Assembly (NCBI GenBank): GCA_007570785.1 | Contig: SRVM01047683.1 | Span: 55,284-119,283, forward strand | DNA from: Antilocapra americana | Taxonomy: Eukaryota; Chordata; Mammalia; Artiodactyla; Antilocapridae | Length of the DNA stretch: 64,000 bases | Direction of reading: 5' to 3' | In this document: positions 11,129-21,514 of the stretch, piece after piece | How the letters are laid out: each line of letters begins with the position of its first letter | How positions within the stretch are numbered: the first letter of the stretch is position 1 | The notes under the pieces: model-generated | What the model saw: only the letters and a program-made list of their open reading frames with translations | What the model was told of the DNA's origin: nothing | Database searches by the model: none | Translations under genes and position numbers: made by a program

Positions 11129-11921
11129 ACCAGGTAATGCTGTTGTGGTGCAGGAGGCTCCTTGTAGTAAACCAAGTAAACAGGATCCAGGTGAACAAGA
11201 GACCAAGGCAGTGGTGGTGAGAATGTAGAAAAGGCAACAGACAAGAAAGTATCTGGGTGGACTTGCTCTGTACCTCCTTTTGCAATGTTTTCCCCCTTTT
11301 TAAAATGCCTCATTCACTCCCTGCATTGTGTCCCTGATGTCTTGGGGGCAGAGATCTCATTTCCCCTCAGGCTCTTGCACGGTCCCTGAAGTGGAGCTCA
11401 GGTGAGGGACTGCTGAGTAATTTCACACTGTCTCCCTGGAGACCAGTCCTGGGGCCCAGGGGTGGGGCTGAAACTGTGAAGAGTCCTTCCAGGGGAGGGA
11501 GCTAGGGAGGCATGATCCCAGGAACCCAGACCTCCAAGGACACCCAGGCAAAGAGTCAGAGGAGAAGAGATCAAAGCAAAGTGGGAAAAGGGAAGGTGGG
11601 GGCTGAAGAAATGGAGGGGGCAGGGAAGAGCCTGGAGGGGAGAAGAGAGAAAGGAAGAAGAAGAGGTGTTTAGGGCGGATGGGTGGATTTGAGCACAAAC
11701 TCTATTCTGTTCTGAATCCCAGGACTCCCAGCTCCAGTGGGAGTTGCTCCTACCGCTCCTGGTCTTGCCATCCTGGGGTCAGAGTGGCCCCTAGTCACAC
11801 CTCGACACCCACAGGATGCCCCCTGCAGGCCCACAAGGCCCCGTCCGCATCCTCTGGGATGCAAGCACCAGCCCAGCACAAGGAAGCCCCCTTCCCAAAT
11901 GCACCCTCTGGCCTATCATTG
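11129..11921. other. GC-richer single-copy-like DNA
   Basis: Purine-rich on the plus strand at 11480-11680 (GGGAGG, AGAAG runs) and moderately GC-rich to 11900. Overlapping open frames of 60-95 codons on both strands give low-complexity proteins with no recognisable domain. These are compositional. Confidence 0.4.
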
Positions 11922-12004
11922 TAGTGGGTTGGTCAAAAAGTTCATTTGGGTTTTCTGTAACACGGAATGGAAAAACTGGAACGTACTTTTTCCCCAACCC
12001 AATA
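11922..12004. mobile_element. Mariner-derived MITE
   Basis: An 83-bp element with mariner terminal inverted repeats: left 'gtgggttggtcaaaaag', right the imperfect inverse 'ctttttccccaaccca'. It is bounded by TA at both ends and its interior is only about 40 bp. It shares its terminal repeat with the longer mariner at 4.2 kb and would have been mobilised in trans by such a transposase. Confidence 0.85.
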
Positions 12005-12065
12005 CACAGCCTCCCGGTCTATAAGCTATCTGAGCAGTATTTAGCAAGATTAATGTCATCCTGGT

Positions 12066-12292
12066 GAAGAGCATGGGCTCGGAGTTGAGCTCATATGCTT
12101 GCTTTGCCACCTGCTGGCACCTGGAACAATGCCAATCATATGGTGGTGCAGAAATGAATGAGTCAGTGAGTGGCTGAGTAGTAGTTGTGACGCCTGGAGC
12201 AAGTGAATGATTCTGAGCCTCAGTTTTCCCACCTGTGAAATGGGGATAATAATGCTACCTATTATACAGGGTTGCTGGGAGAGTGAACCGCT
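12066..12292 (+). repeat. MIR SINE
   Basis: Shows the ancient mammalian MIR core and 3' end: 'gagcatgggctcgg', then 'tgagcctcagttttcccacc', 'tgtgaaatggggataataat' and 'cagggttgctgggag'. Shared with all mammals. Confidence 0.85.
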
Positions 12293-13052
12293 GTGTCAAA
12301 CGCTTATCTACGGCCAGTTGTTCTTGGGCAGTGGAAACAGACTGGTTGTGTGGGGGGCAGAGCCCCATAGCGTGTCCACAGCCACCACGGCATTGCTTCT
12401 CAGTGCGGTGCTGGAACCACCTTTTGCAAAACCATCTGGGAGAAGGGCTGAGCATAAGATGCCAGAAAGGGAGATTTTTTTGCTTTATTCCAAACCTACT
12501 AAAGGACTCTTTAAAAGTGAAGCCTTAAACACTGTATTTCCATGAGCTCTCCAAGTGATTGTCAGTCAACTCACACTAATGTTTCAAGAGCTCTGTATTT
12601 AGGTTTCCCTTCGTAGATTAAAATAGAGTCAACACATGAATATAACCATTCACAGCTGAGGACATCAGGCCACAGGGTGGACCTCTCTAGAGCTGAATTG
12701 ATATATAATGAAAGACCGGAAGTTCTGTAATGGAGTAATAAACATGGGCTCCTAACACCTGGCACCTGATTTCCTCTCGGAGAGGAAACTGTCTCTGATA
12801 AGCCTGTTGGCCCTGGACACTTATATCCAGGGGGTATCAAAACCATAAACAAAACAGAAAAGCAATCGCTAAAACTCTTCTGCATTTAAAACAAATAAGG
12901 GAGACAGAGAGCGAGAAGGAATGGAAGGCAGGGCTGAGACAAACAAGGACGGAGGCTAAGCCATGGCTAAGAAACAATTCAGAAGAACCGGGCTATGTAA
13001 ACTTGAATTTCAAACTGTCTTCATTTAAAACCCCTATCTTCCCAAACCCACT
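12293..13052. other. No gene seen
   Basis: Mixed-composition DNA with several open frames around 60-110 codons on both strands. None has splice sites, domain signatures or biased composition that would support a gene. Confidence 0.4.
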
Positions 13053-13180
13053 GCAAGGGCTCCCACACCTAAAAAGCTAAAGTGTAGATACATCTGCGTT
13101 CTTTCCACAGCAAAGTGCAAGGGCTCCCACACCTAAAAAGCTAAAGTGTAGATACATCTGCGTTCTTTCCACAGCAAAGT
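13053..13180. repeat. Exact 64-bp tandem duplication
   Basis: 13053-13116 and 13117-13180 are identical, each starting 'gcaagggctcccacacc' and ending 'tttccacagcaaagt'. No mismatch was found between the copies. Confidence 0.97.
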
Positions 13181-13225
13181 ACTGTGTCAGAAAAATAGTA
13201 CAACCTTTATGCAGAGTTTGGTCAG

Positions 13226-13328
13226 TGTGTGTGTGTGTGCGTGTGTGTGTGTGTGTGACTCAGTCATGTCTGACTCTTTTTGGGGGGGTATGTGTGTGTG
13301 TGTCACTCAGTCATGTCTGACTCTTTTT

Positions 13329-13361
<33 letters not shown>

Positions 13362-13492
13362 CTCAGTCATGTCTCTTTTTGGTGTGTGTGTGTGTGTGTG
13401 TGTGTGTGACTCGGTCATGTCTGACTCTTTTTGGTGTGTGTGTGAGTGTGTGTGTGTGTGTGTGTGAGTCACTCAGTCATGTCTGACTCTTT
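13226..13492. repeat. Composite minisatellite: (TG)n plus SINE head unit
   Basis: Five or so units alternate a TG-repeat tract of 7-18 dinucleotides with the SINE phrase 'actcagtcatgtctgactct' or a shortened form. The last unit runs straight into a reverse Bov-tA element. Unit lengths vary because of the TG tracts. Confidence 0.95.
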
Positions 13493-13590
13493 TTGATCCC
13501 ATGGACCATAGCCCACCAGGCTCATCTGTCCATGGAATTCTCCAGGCAAGAATACTGGACTGAGTTGCCATGGTCACTGGTGGCCCTTTT
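13493..13590 (-). repeat. Bov-tA SINE, reverse, partial
   Basis: 'gatcccatggaccatagccc' through 'caagaatactggactgagtt' and 'gccatgg'. The element from which the minisatellite units at 13226-13492 derive their non-TG part. Confidence 0.85.
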
Positions 13591-13651
13591 TTCCTCCTCC
13601 TCTCGCCTGTCTCTCGATTCAAATGATCCGCCAAATCTTGTCAAAGAAATA

Positions 13652-13840
13652 TTCCTAGTGGCTCAGACAGTAAAGAATCTGCCTGCAATGCAGGAGACCT
13701 AGGTTCAATCCCTGGGTGGGGAAGATGCCCTGAAAAAGAGAATGGCTCCTCACTTCAGTATTCTTGCCTGGAGAAGTCCATGAACAGAGAAGCCCTGCTG
13801 GCTATAGTCCATAGGGTCACAAAGAATGGGACAGTGAGTA
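13652..13840 (+). repeat. Bov-tA SINE
   Basis: 'ctagtggctcagacagtaaa', B-box-like 'ggttcaatccctgggtgggg', and tail 'gtcacaaagaatgggacag'. Opposite orientation to the copy about 60 bp to its left. Confidence 0.9.
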
Positions 13841-13924
13841 CCTATACTATTATATAGTTTTTAATGTAGAACTCTACATCTAGTTGATAGACATTTTTAA
13901 AAGAATTTTTTAATGTGGGCCATT

Positions 13925-14095
13925 TTTAAGGTCTTTATTGAGTTTGTTATAATATTGCTTCTGTCTTATAATATTGCAAAATTGATTGATTTTGTTATAA
14001 TATTGCATGTGGATCTTAGCTCCTCAACCTGGGATAGAACCCATACCCTGAGTATTAGAAGGTGAAGTCTTAACCACTTGACTACCAGGAATGTA
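13925..14095 (-). repeat. CHR-type SINE, reverse
   Basis: 'gcatgtggatcttagctcct', 'gggatagaacccataccctg' and 'gtcttaaccacttgactacc' match the reversed CHR head. The left part contains three TTATAATATTG-type phrases. Confidence 0.75.
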
Positions 14096-14459
14096 AAATA
14101 AGTTTACCTATTATAAAATCATGTTATCTGAAGATAATACCAGTGTCTTTCTTGCTTTCCAGTCTCTATGCCTTCTTCCCCCTTGCCTTGTTGCACGGCC
14201 TACAGCTGCCAGGACAATGCTGAGTGGACGTGATGGTAGTTTGCAGAGGGGTAGTTTCCAAGAAACCAGGGGACTGACACTGTCAGTATTAAGACCTATT
14301 GAAATATGTAATAATTAAGACAAATATGGTATTCGTTCAAGCACAGACAAGAAGACCACTGAAACAGAATAGAGTGTCCAGAGATAATCTCATATGTGTA
14401 TGGCTACCTGGACCTTGGTAAAGGCATTTTAGTGGATACTGAAGCGGACTGGAGAAAAG
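14096..14459. other. No gene seen
   Basis: One 65-codon plus-strand frame (14121-14318) without domain or splice support. Otherwise featureless. Confidence 0.4.
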
Positions 14460-14580
14460 TGATCTTTTTCCTTTTTAAAATTTTATTTTGATTGATTGAT
14501 TGGTATAGTTGATTTACAAAGTTGCCTTAGTTTAAGGTGTACAACACAGTGATCCAGCTATGTAAGTTATATAGCTTACA
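14460..14580 (-). mobile_element. L1 3' end fragment, reverse
   Basis: 'ttggtatagttgatttacaa' and 'gtttaaggtgtacaacacag' are the reverse complement of the classic L1 3' terminus. Confidence 0.7.
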
Positions 14581-14599
14581 TAACTGAAAGCAAGTGTGT

Positions 14600-14787
14600 G
14601 TGCCGCTTCAGTCAGCTCCAGCTCTTTCCGAACCTATGGATTGGAGCTGACCAGGCTCCTCTGTCCATGGAATTCTCCAGGCAAGAATACTAGATCCAGG
14701 AAAGATCTTCCTGATCCAGGAATGGAACCTACCTCTCTTACATCTCCTGCATTGGCAGGTAAGTTCTTTACCACTGGGAAGCCCTTC
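14600..14787 (-). repeat. Bov-tA SINE, reverse
   Basis: 'gtcagctccagctctttccg', 'aattctccaggcaagaatac', 'cctgcattggcaggtaagtt' and 'ccactgggaagccc' in reverse order. About 20 bp is lost in the middle. Confidence 0.88.
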
Positions 14788-14789
14788 AA

Positions 14790-15735
14790 TAGACCATGCT
14801 GGATCAACTTGATATCCAGATGGGAGAAAATAAATCATGACTCTTACACCGAATGAAACAACCATCTGCAGTGGATTGCATACCTGAATATGAAAAGTAA
14901 AACAATACAGACTTTAGGGGGGCAGAACATTTTCATGACTTTGAAGGAGATAGATTTTTAAAACAGGATGCAAAAAACAATGACCATAAAGGAAAAAAAT
15001 AAATTAGATTACATTAAAATTAAGAACTGTTCATCAAACATTACCATTGAGAGTCAAACGTGACCTACAGAATGAGGGAAGACATTTGTAATATATACAA
15101 AGCAAAAATTCTTATCTAGAATATATACCAAAAAACCCTACAAATCTACAACAAAAAAGAATACCACTCAACAGAAAAATGGACAAAAGACATGAACGTC
15201 ACTTCAAAAGGACATCCAAATGACCTATAAGCCCATGAGAAGGGGTTACACTTCATTTGTCATCAGGGAAATACAAATTAAAACCAAAGTGAGATGCCAC
15301 CCCATCCCAACCAGAATGGCTAAAATGAAAAAGACAGAACATATTAAGTAGATGTAGAACTGAAATGCTCAAAGCCTGTCGACAGGAGCACGTATTTTTA
15401 CAACTACTTTCAAAAGCTTCTTCACAGTATCTATAAAGCTGAATATGTATACAATCTATAGTCCAGCATTTCTACTCCTAGGTGTAAGCTCCACATAAAA
15501 ATGTACATATACTCACCAAAAGACACAAGAATCTTCATAACAGCACAAGTCATAGTAGCCAAACACTGGAACACAATAGAATGGGTATTTTACTCTAGGG
15601 ACTACTTAATGGTGATGAGAATGAACAAATACAGCTGCATAATATTGGGAACTCTCTAGGGCATACAGATGAGTAAAAAGGAGCCACACACAAATGAGTA
15701 CATATTGTCTGATTTCAATTATAGGAACAATGTAA
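14790..15735 (+). mobile_element. Old L1, ORF2 3' end and 3' UTR
   Basis: Decayed ORF2 tail: 'agattacattaaaattaag', 'tcatcagggaaatacaaatt', 'aaaccaaagtgagatgccac', then 'catagtagccaaacactgga'. Many stops and small indels place it among older L1 subfamilies than the copies at 20 and 35 kb. Confidence 0.8.
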
Positions 15736-15860
15736 TCAGATCTCTAGAGCTAACTTATCTTGCATAATTGAAATTTTATATGTTAATGAGCAACATATTT
15801 CCTCTTTCCCCAGGCATCTACCTTTACATTTTTTGCTTCTATGTGTTTGGCTGTTTTACT
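15736..15860. other. Spacer between L1 and CHR SINE
   Basis: AT-rich, no features. Confidence 0.4.
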
Positions 15861-15984
15861 TGTATTTATTTATTTGGCCACACTCCTTGGCTTGTGGCAT
15901 CTTAGTTCCCTGACCAGGGATCAAACCCAGGCCCTCAGCAGTGACAGCTCGGAGCCCCAACCAGTGGACCACAAGGGAATTCCC
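15861..15984 (-). repeat. CHR-type SINE, reverse
   Basis: Reverse complement starts 'gggaattcccttgtggtcca' and ends in a TAAATAAATA tail. The B-box-like 'gggatcaaacccaggccc' is intact. Confidence 0.85.
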
Positions 15985-16162
15985 CAGTTTGACTATTTCA
16001 GAAACTTAATATATGTGGAATGATGTATATTTTTTAAACTCCCTAGAGTTGGCTCTCTATCTATGTTGAGGACATCGGGCACAGCACTTTGCTCCTGCCC
16101 GTGGTATAGTAACAATCATGTAGCACCAGGAGTATTCCTTGCTCGTCTTATTTCATCAACTA

Positions 16163-16355
16163 GTGTGTGTTGTGCTTAGTCACTCAGTCATGTCCAATGT
16201 TTGTGACCCACGGACTGTAGCCCACCATGCTCCTCTGTCCAAAATACTGGAGCGGGTTGCTGTGCTCTCCTCCAGGGGAAGCCAATCCAGGGACTGAACC
16301 CAGGTCTAGCGTCTTGCAGGCAGATTCTTTACCATCTGAGACACCAGGGGAGCCT
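16163..16355 (-). repeat. Bov-tA SINE, reverse
   Basis: 'gtgcttagtcactcagtcat', 'ggactgtagcccaccatgct' and 'gcaggcagattctttaccat'. Lacks about 15 bp of the 'ccatggaattctccaggcaa' part. Confidence 0.9.
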
Positions 16356-17048
16356 TTCATCAACTATGGGGTCATTAATTGAAGAAATGATGTTCTGCTT
16401 ACCTGAGTGACTTCATTGCCCAGAAGAACACCCAGCACAGACTGAAAGAGTCCATACATATTTGTTGAACTGGGTGACCCCTCTAGTCATCACAAAGGGT
16501 AGGATTTACCATTGCCACCAGCCAAACTGCTTCCATATAGCTTTTCAATTCTACACACGTTTTAAAAGAGTCTACTTTAAGTCAAACACTGGACTAGTGT
16601 TGAAGTTGCAAAGAAGAGGAAGATCAGTCCTCACAGGTAGATACTCAGTTAGGCAGGGAAAATCCCCAGGAGCACATGCCAGGCTTGATAGAAGAGCCTC
16701 AGAAGCAGTGATCAGCTCAACATGAGTGGACTTGAGACATTTCCAAGAGTAAGTGATGCCTGAGTTTGCCAGGTGGGCAAGGAGGGCAAAGGCAATTCGG
16801 GAAGACAGAAAAGCCACGAATCTGAGTAGAAAAGCTTGCCACCACGTGGAGTGATGGAGGAGGGTACAGACTGAGAGGTGAATGGCTTGGTATGGAGGCT
16901 GGGTGCATCCTGCAGCCAATGGGAAGTCAGTAAAGGATGAAGCAGGAGGGCAGCAGGACCCAGTGTGCAGTTTCCGAGAGATTACCCTCTGTGCAATGGG
17001 TACAATGGTTTATAAGGCAAAATGGAAGATCACAGGCCCACTAGGAGA
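16356..17048. other. Unassigned; possible ancient mammalian repeat
   Basis: 16700-16970 has phrases ('agaggtgaatggcttg', 'gcagccaatgggaagtcag') like an old interspersed repeat found across mammals, but too diverged to name. An 87-codon plus frame (16462-16725) and a 115-codon minus frame overlap here, with no domain or splice evidence. Confidence 0.35.
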
Positions 17049-17118
17049 GGGTGAAAGTGAAAAGTGAAAGTCTTAGTCGCTCAGTCATGTTCAACTCTTT
17101 GCAGCCCCATGGACTCGA
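17049..17118 (-). repeat. Bov-tA head fragment, reverse
   Basis: 'gtgaaagtgaaaagtgaaag' then 'tcgctcagtcatgttcaact' and 'ccccatggactcgag'. It stops where BovB begins. Confidence 0.8.
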
Positions 17119-19225
17119 GCTGAAGAAGCTAGAGTCAAACAGTTCTCTCAAGACTTACAAGACCTTCTGGAACTAACAACAAAAAAAGATGTCCTTTTCA
17201 TTATAGGGGACTGAAATGCAAGAGTAGGAAGTCAAGAGATATCTCGAGTTAACAGGAAAGTTTGGCCTTGGAGTACAAAATGAAGCAGGGCAAAGGCTAC
17301 CAGGTTTTTGCCAATAGAACACTCTGGTCATAGGAAACACCCTCTTCCAACAATATAAGGGATGACTCTACACTTGGATTTCATCAAATAGTCAATACTC
17401 AAATCAGATTGATTATATTCTTTGCAGCCAAAGATGGAGAAGCTTTATGCAGTCAGCAAAAACAAGACCTGGAGCTGACTGTGGCTCAGATGATCATCTC
17501 CTTATTGTAAAATTCAGGCTTAAACTGAAGAAAGAGGGAAAACCACTGAGCCATTCAGGTAAGATCTAAATCTAATCCCTTATGATTATACAATGAAGAT
17601 GATGAATAGATTCAAGAGATCTGATAGACAGACTACAGAACTCTGAATGGAGGTTTGTAATACTGTACAGGCATCAATGATCAAAATCATCTCAAAAGAA
17701 AAAGAAATGCCACAAGGCAAAGTGGTTGGCTGACAAGGCTTCACAAATCGCTGAGGAAAGGAGAGAAGTGAAAGGCAAGGCAGAAAGGGAGAAGGGGAGA
17801 GATATACCCAACTGAATGCAGAAACTAGCAAGAAGAGATAAGAAGTCTTTGTCTCAGTACAGCAGTAAATCTGGAAAACTGAGCAGTGGCCACAGGACTA
17901 GAAAAGGTCACCTTTCATTCCAATCCCAAAGAAGGGCAATGTCAAATAACGTTCAAACTACCATACAATTACTCTCTTCAAATGCTTGCAAGGTTATGAC
18001 TAAAATCCTTCCAGCGAGGCTTCAGTAGTGCATGAATCAAGAACTTCCAGATGTTCAAGCTGGCATCAGAAAAGGCAGAGGAATGAGAGATCCAATTGCC
18101 AATACTCGATGCATCATAGAGAAAGCAAGGCACTTCCAGAAAAACACCTACTTCTGTTTCACTGACTATTCTAAAGCCTTTGATGGCATAGAAAACAGCA
18201 ACCTCTGGAAAATTCTTAAAGATATGGGAATACCAGATCACCTTACTTGTCTCCCAAGAAGCTTGTATGCAAGTCAAGAAGCAAAGAAAGAATCAGACAT
18301 GGAACAACTGACTGGTTCCAAATTGGGAAAGGAGTACGTGAAGGCTGTATATTGTCACCCTGCTCATTTAATTTATATGCCAAGTATATCATGAGAAATG
18401 GTGAGCTGGGTGAATCACAAGCTGGAATCAAGACTGCTAGCAGAAGCATCAACGACCTCAGATATGCAGATGGTATCACTCTAATGCTAGGAAAGCAAAG
18501 GACTGAAGAGCCTCTTGATGAGAGTGAAAAAGTTGGTTTGAAACTCAACATTAAAAAAAAAACAGATCAAGCCATCTAGTCCCATCACTTCACAGCAAAT
18601 AAAAGGGGATAAAGTGGAAACAGTGACGAATTTTATTTTCTTGGGCTCTAAAATCACTGTGGACAGTGACTGTAGCCATGAAATTAAAACACACTTGCTC
18701 CGTGGAAGGAAAGCTATGACAACCCTAGACAGCATATGAAAAATCAGAGGCATCACTTTGGTGACAAAGGTCCGTATCATCAATGCTATGGTTTCTCTGT
18801 AGTCACATTTGTATGTAAGCTGTGTCATAAAGAAGGCTGGGCACTGAAGAACTGATGCTTTCCAAATGTGTGCTGGAGAAAATTCTTCAGAGTCCCTTGG
18901 ACTGCAAGGAGACCAAACCAGCCAATCAGAAAAGAAGTAAACCCTGAAAACTCATTGTAAGGACTGATGTTGAGGTGGAAGCTCCAATATTTTGGGCACG
19001 AAATGGGAAGAGCCAACTCACTGGCAAAGATCTAGATGCTGGGAAGATGGAAGGCAAAAGCAAAAGGGGACTGCAGAGGATGAGATGATTACACAGCATC
19101 TCTGACTCAATGGACATGAATTCGATCAAACTCTGGAAAATATTGGAGAGCAGAGGAGGTTGCATACTCCAGTCCACGGGCTCATAAAAAGTTGGACATG
19201 GTTTAGCAACTGAATAACATAGCTA
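17119..19225 (+). mobile_element. BovB (RTE) LINE, about 2.1 kb
   Basis: Carries the end of the endonuclease domain, the reverse transcriptase and the 3' end. 'agtcaaacagttctctcaag' through 'attgatgaatc'-like reverse transcriptase blocks lead to 'cttcagagtcccttggactg' and the 3' terminus 'ggacatggtttagcaactga'. BovB is the RTE-clade LINE found in ruminants and squamate reptiles, thought to have spread horizontally. 5'-truncated by about 1 kb. Confidence 0.9.
17816..18800 (+). pseudogene. BovB reverse transcriptase pseudogene
   Basis: Reverse transcriptase copies BovB (and Bov-tA) RNA into the genome. The frame at 18032-18394 shows 'DYSKAFDGIENSNLWKIL', the RT motif A region. After a frame change near 18330, 18247-18579 gives 'RYADGITLM', the catalytic YADD box with the second Asp changed to Gly. 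That replacement alone would abolish polymerisation. Further stops follow at 18028 and 18577. Confidence 0.85.
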
Positions 19226-19356
19226 TTTCAGGGAACAGCCTCTCTGCAGTCCCATACAATATAGTGAATGTACCTAAGCATAACAGTGAATTAACTCAAA
19301 GTACATATGCCCTGCTTTTTGTGGTCCTGTGTTTATAAAAGATGGGGAAACATTTA

Positions 19357-20003
19357 ATTGTTGTTGTTAAGTTGCCTAGTCATGTCAAACTCTGCAGCCT
19401 CGTGGACTGCAGCACACCAGCCTCCCTGTCCCACACCATCGCCTGAAACTTGCCCAAGTTCATGTCCATTGCATTGGTGATGCCATCCAGCCATCTCATC
19501 CTCTGATGCCCTCTTTTACTTCTGCCCTCAATCTTTCCCAGCATGAGGGGCTTTTTTCAATGAGTCTGCTTTGCACATCAGATAAACAAATATTGGCATT
19601 TCAGCTTCCGCATCAGTCCTTCCAAAGAGGATTCAGGGTTCATTTCCCTTAAGATTGACTGGTTTCACTTCCTTGCTGTCCAAGGGACTCTCGGGAGTCT
19701 TTTCCAGCATCACAGTTTGAAGGCGTCAGTTATTTGGTGCTCTGTCTTCTTTACGGTCTAGCTCTCACAACTCTACGTGATCACTGGGAAGAATGTAGCC
19801 TTGACTATACAGACCTTTGCCAGCAGGGTGATGCCTCTGCTTTTCAACACACTGTCTAGGTTTGTCACCACTTTCCCACCAAGAAGCAAACGTCTTCTGA
19901 TTTCACGGCTGCAGTCACCAACTGCAGTGATTTTAGAGCCCAGGAAGAGGAAATCTCTCACTACTTCCAACTTTTCCCCCTCTAATTGCCATGAAGTAAT
20001 TAC
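19357..20003 (-). mobile_element. BovB LINE 3' part, reverse
   Basis: Reverse BovB 3' half: 'tgttgttgttaagttgccta', 'catgtccattgcattggtga', 'cttgctgtccaagggactct' and 'ctctaattgccatgaagtaa'. Tail-to-tail with the plus-strand BovB ending 130 bp to the left. Confidence 0.9.
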
Positions 20004-20245
20004 ATATAACCCTAATGTACTGACTTGCCACATTTCCTCAGTTTTGTGGATAGCAAACATTGTAATATTTACAAATTTTCACTTGATTTTGACTTTCACT
20101 GTTTTCAGTATTAAAATAATATTGAAACATTCTTCTGGTTAATTTCAGAATAGTGGAGAAAGACTGTGGTTGGTGGTTGTAAAAACAAACTTTTATGTGC
20201 CAAACCTATGCATTACGGGTAATCACACATATTCTAAAAAGCAGT

Positions 20246-20265
20246 AAAAATTTATATTAAATTCC
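20246..20265 (+). repeat. Target-site duplication, left copy
   Basis: 20-bp 'aaaaatttatattaaattcc', identical to 24448-24467 on the other side of the L1. Confidence 0.95.
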
Positions 20266-21285
20266 AAAGGGAACAAGATGGTGGAGGAGTAGGTGGATAT
20301 GGCGTACATCTCTCTCCACGGATACATCAGGAATATACCTTCAGACACAGAATGACTTGCACAACACCAGCTGAAAGCAAACAGCAATACCTGACCAATG
20401 GAAAAGAATACAGAAAACCACACAAAAGTCAGTAAGATGAAGAACTAGGGGAAAACAGGATTGTTGGGAGAAGCGGCCCTGCCCTCGGCAGGCATGGAGC
20501 TGAGGGAGGGTCTGACCCCACAGCAGGGCAGCTGGCTGGGTCAGAGAAGCGCTGAAGGCTGAGAGTGAAGCAGCTGAGCTGCGGCAGTCTGGATGGGCGA
20601 GAATCAGGCAGTCAAAGCCGCAGCCATGCACACCCCAGACAGGGATGTGGGCGCCTGGAAGGTGCAGCGGCTTGGGGCTGAGGCCCAGAGGAGTCCCTGG
20701 GTGAGGGATGCTGTTGACGGCAGAGACACAGGCTGAGGGGCCGTGAGGGAGGAAGCTATGCTGGGAAATGGCTGTGGAGGGGAGCCAGGCAGTCAGGGAT
20801 GCAAGGCCATACTGCTGAGTCACACCTAGAGGGTGGAGCCATCATCATGGCCTTTCTCCCCAGGCCAGCATCAGCAGCTGGACAATAGAGAGGCTGGCAC
20901 ATCAACTGCCTGAACTACAGAGTAGGACCCCACCCAGGGAGCCCTGAAGTGCATGACATGCAGATGTACAGAGCAGGACTCCAGCCAGGGGGCCCCTCTA
21001 TGTGCCTGACGTGGAGAACAACAGACAGGGACCCTAGGCAAGGCAGCCGTCTAAGTGCACAAATGGATGGAGCTACAGAGAAAGAATATCTAGAGGCCTT
21101 CCATCACCAGCTACGGGGGCCTCGAAAAATGACTCTGATAGGGCCATAACTGCTGAGGCAGAGGCAGTCCTTGTCCTTGCACACATGGCATGGCCAAGGT
21201 CCACGGGACAGAAGCAGATGAGCCACCTTCATGCTCAACCCACAATGGGCCGAGCTGCCACAGGTTAAAAAAGTCTTGCATCTAT
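20266..21285 (+). promoter_or_regulatory. L1 5' UTR (internal promoter region)
   Basis: About 1 kb of CG- and purine-rich sequence preceding the L1 body. Full-length L1s drive their own transcription from here. It contains a 160-codon minus-strand open frame (20341-20823) that is only antisense to the UTR. Whether the promoter still works cannot be judged. Confidence 0.6.
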
Positions 21286-21286
21286 C

Positions 21287-21420
21287 AACATGGGATTGCT
21301 TTGGTTGTGTCCAACTCTTTTTGACCCTGTGGACTGTGGCCAGCCAGGCTGTTCTGTCAGGGGGGATCTCCACATGAGAATACTGGAGTGTACTGGCCTA
21401 TACTGGTTGTCATACCCCTC
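21287..21420 (-). repeat. Bov-tA-like segment inside L1 5' UTR
   Basis: 'ttggttgtgtccaactcttt', 'gtggactgtggccagccagg' and 'catgagaatactggagtg' are a diverged reverse Bov-tA. It may be part of this L1 subfamily's own 5' UTR rather than a later insertion. Confidence 0.7.
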
Positions 21421-21514
21421 TAGAGCACTATATTCCTGCTGCCCTACACACCAACTCCCTGACTACGTGGTGATGGCAGAGCCCCTAAGGCCCAGGCAGC
21501 TGTACCACTTCCAA

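Noticed and set aside
13226..13500. Repeats with regular spacers read as a CRISPR-like array.
   Set aside because: The host is a mammal. The units are microsatellite plus SINE sequence, and the spacers are TG repeats of varying length.
20341..20823. A 160-codon minus-strand open frame rich in Ala, Ser, Leu and Pro.
   Set aside because: It lies opposite the GC-rich L1 5' UTR. No domain, and its composition explains its length.
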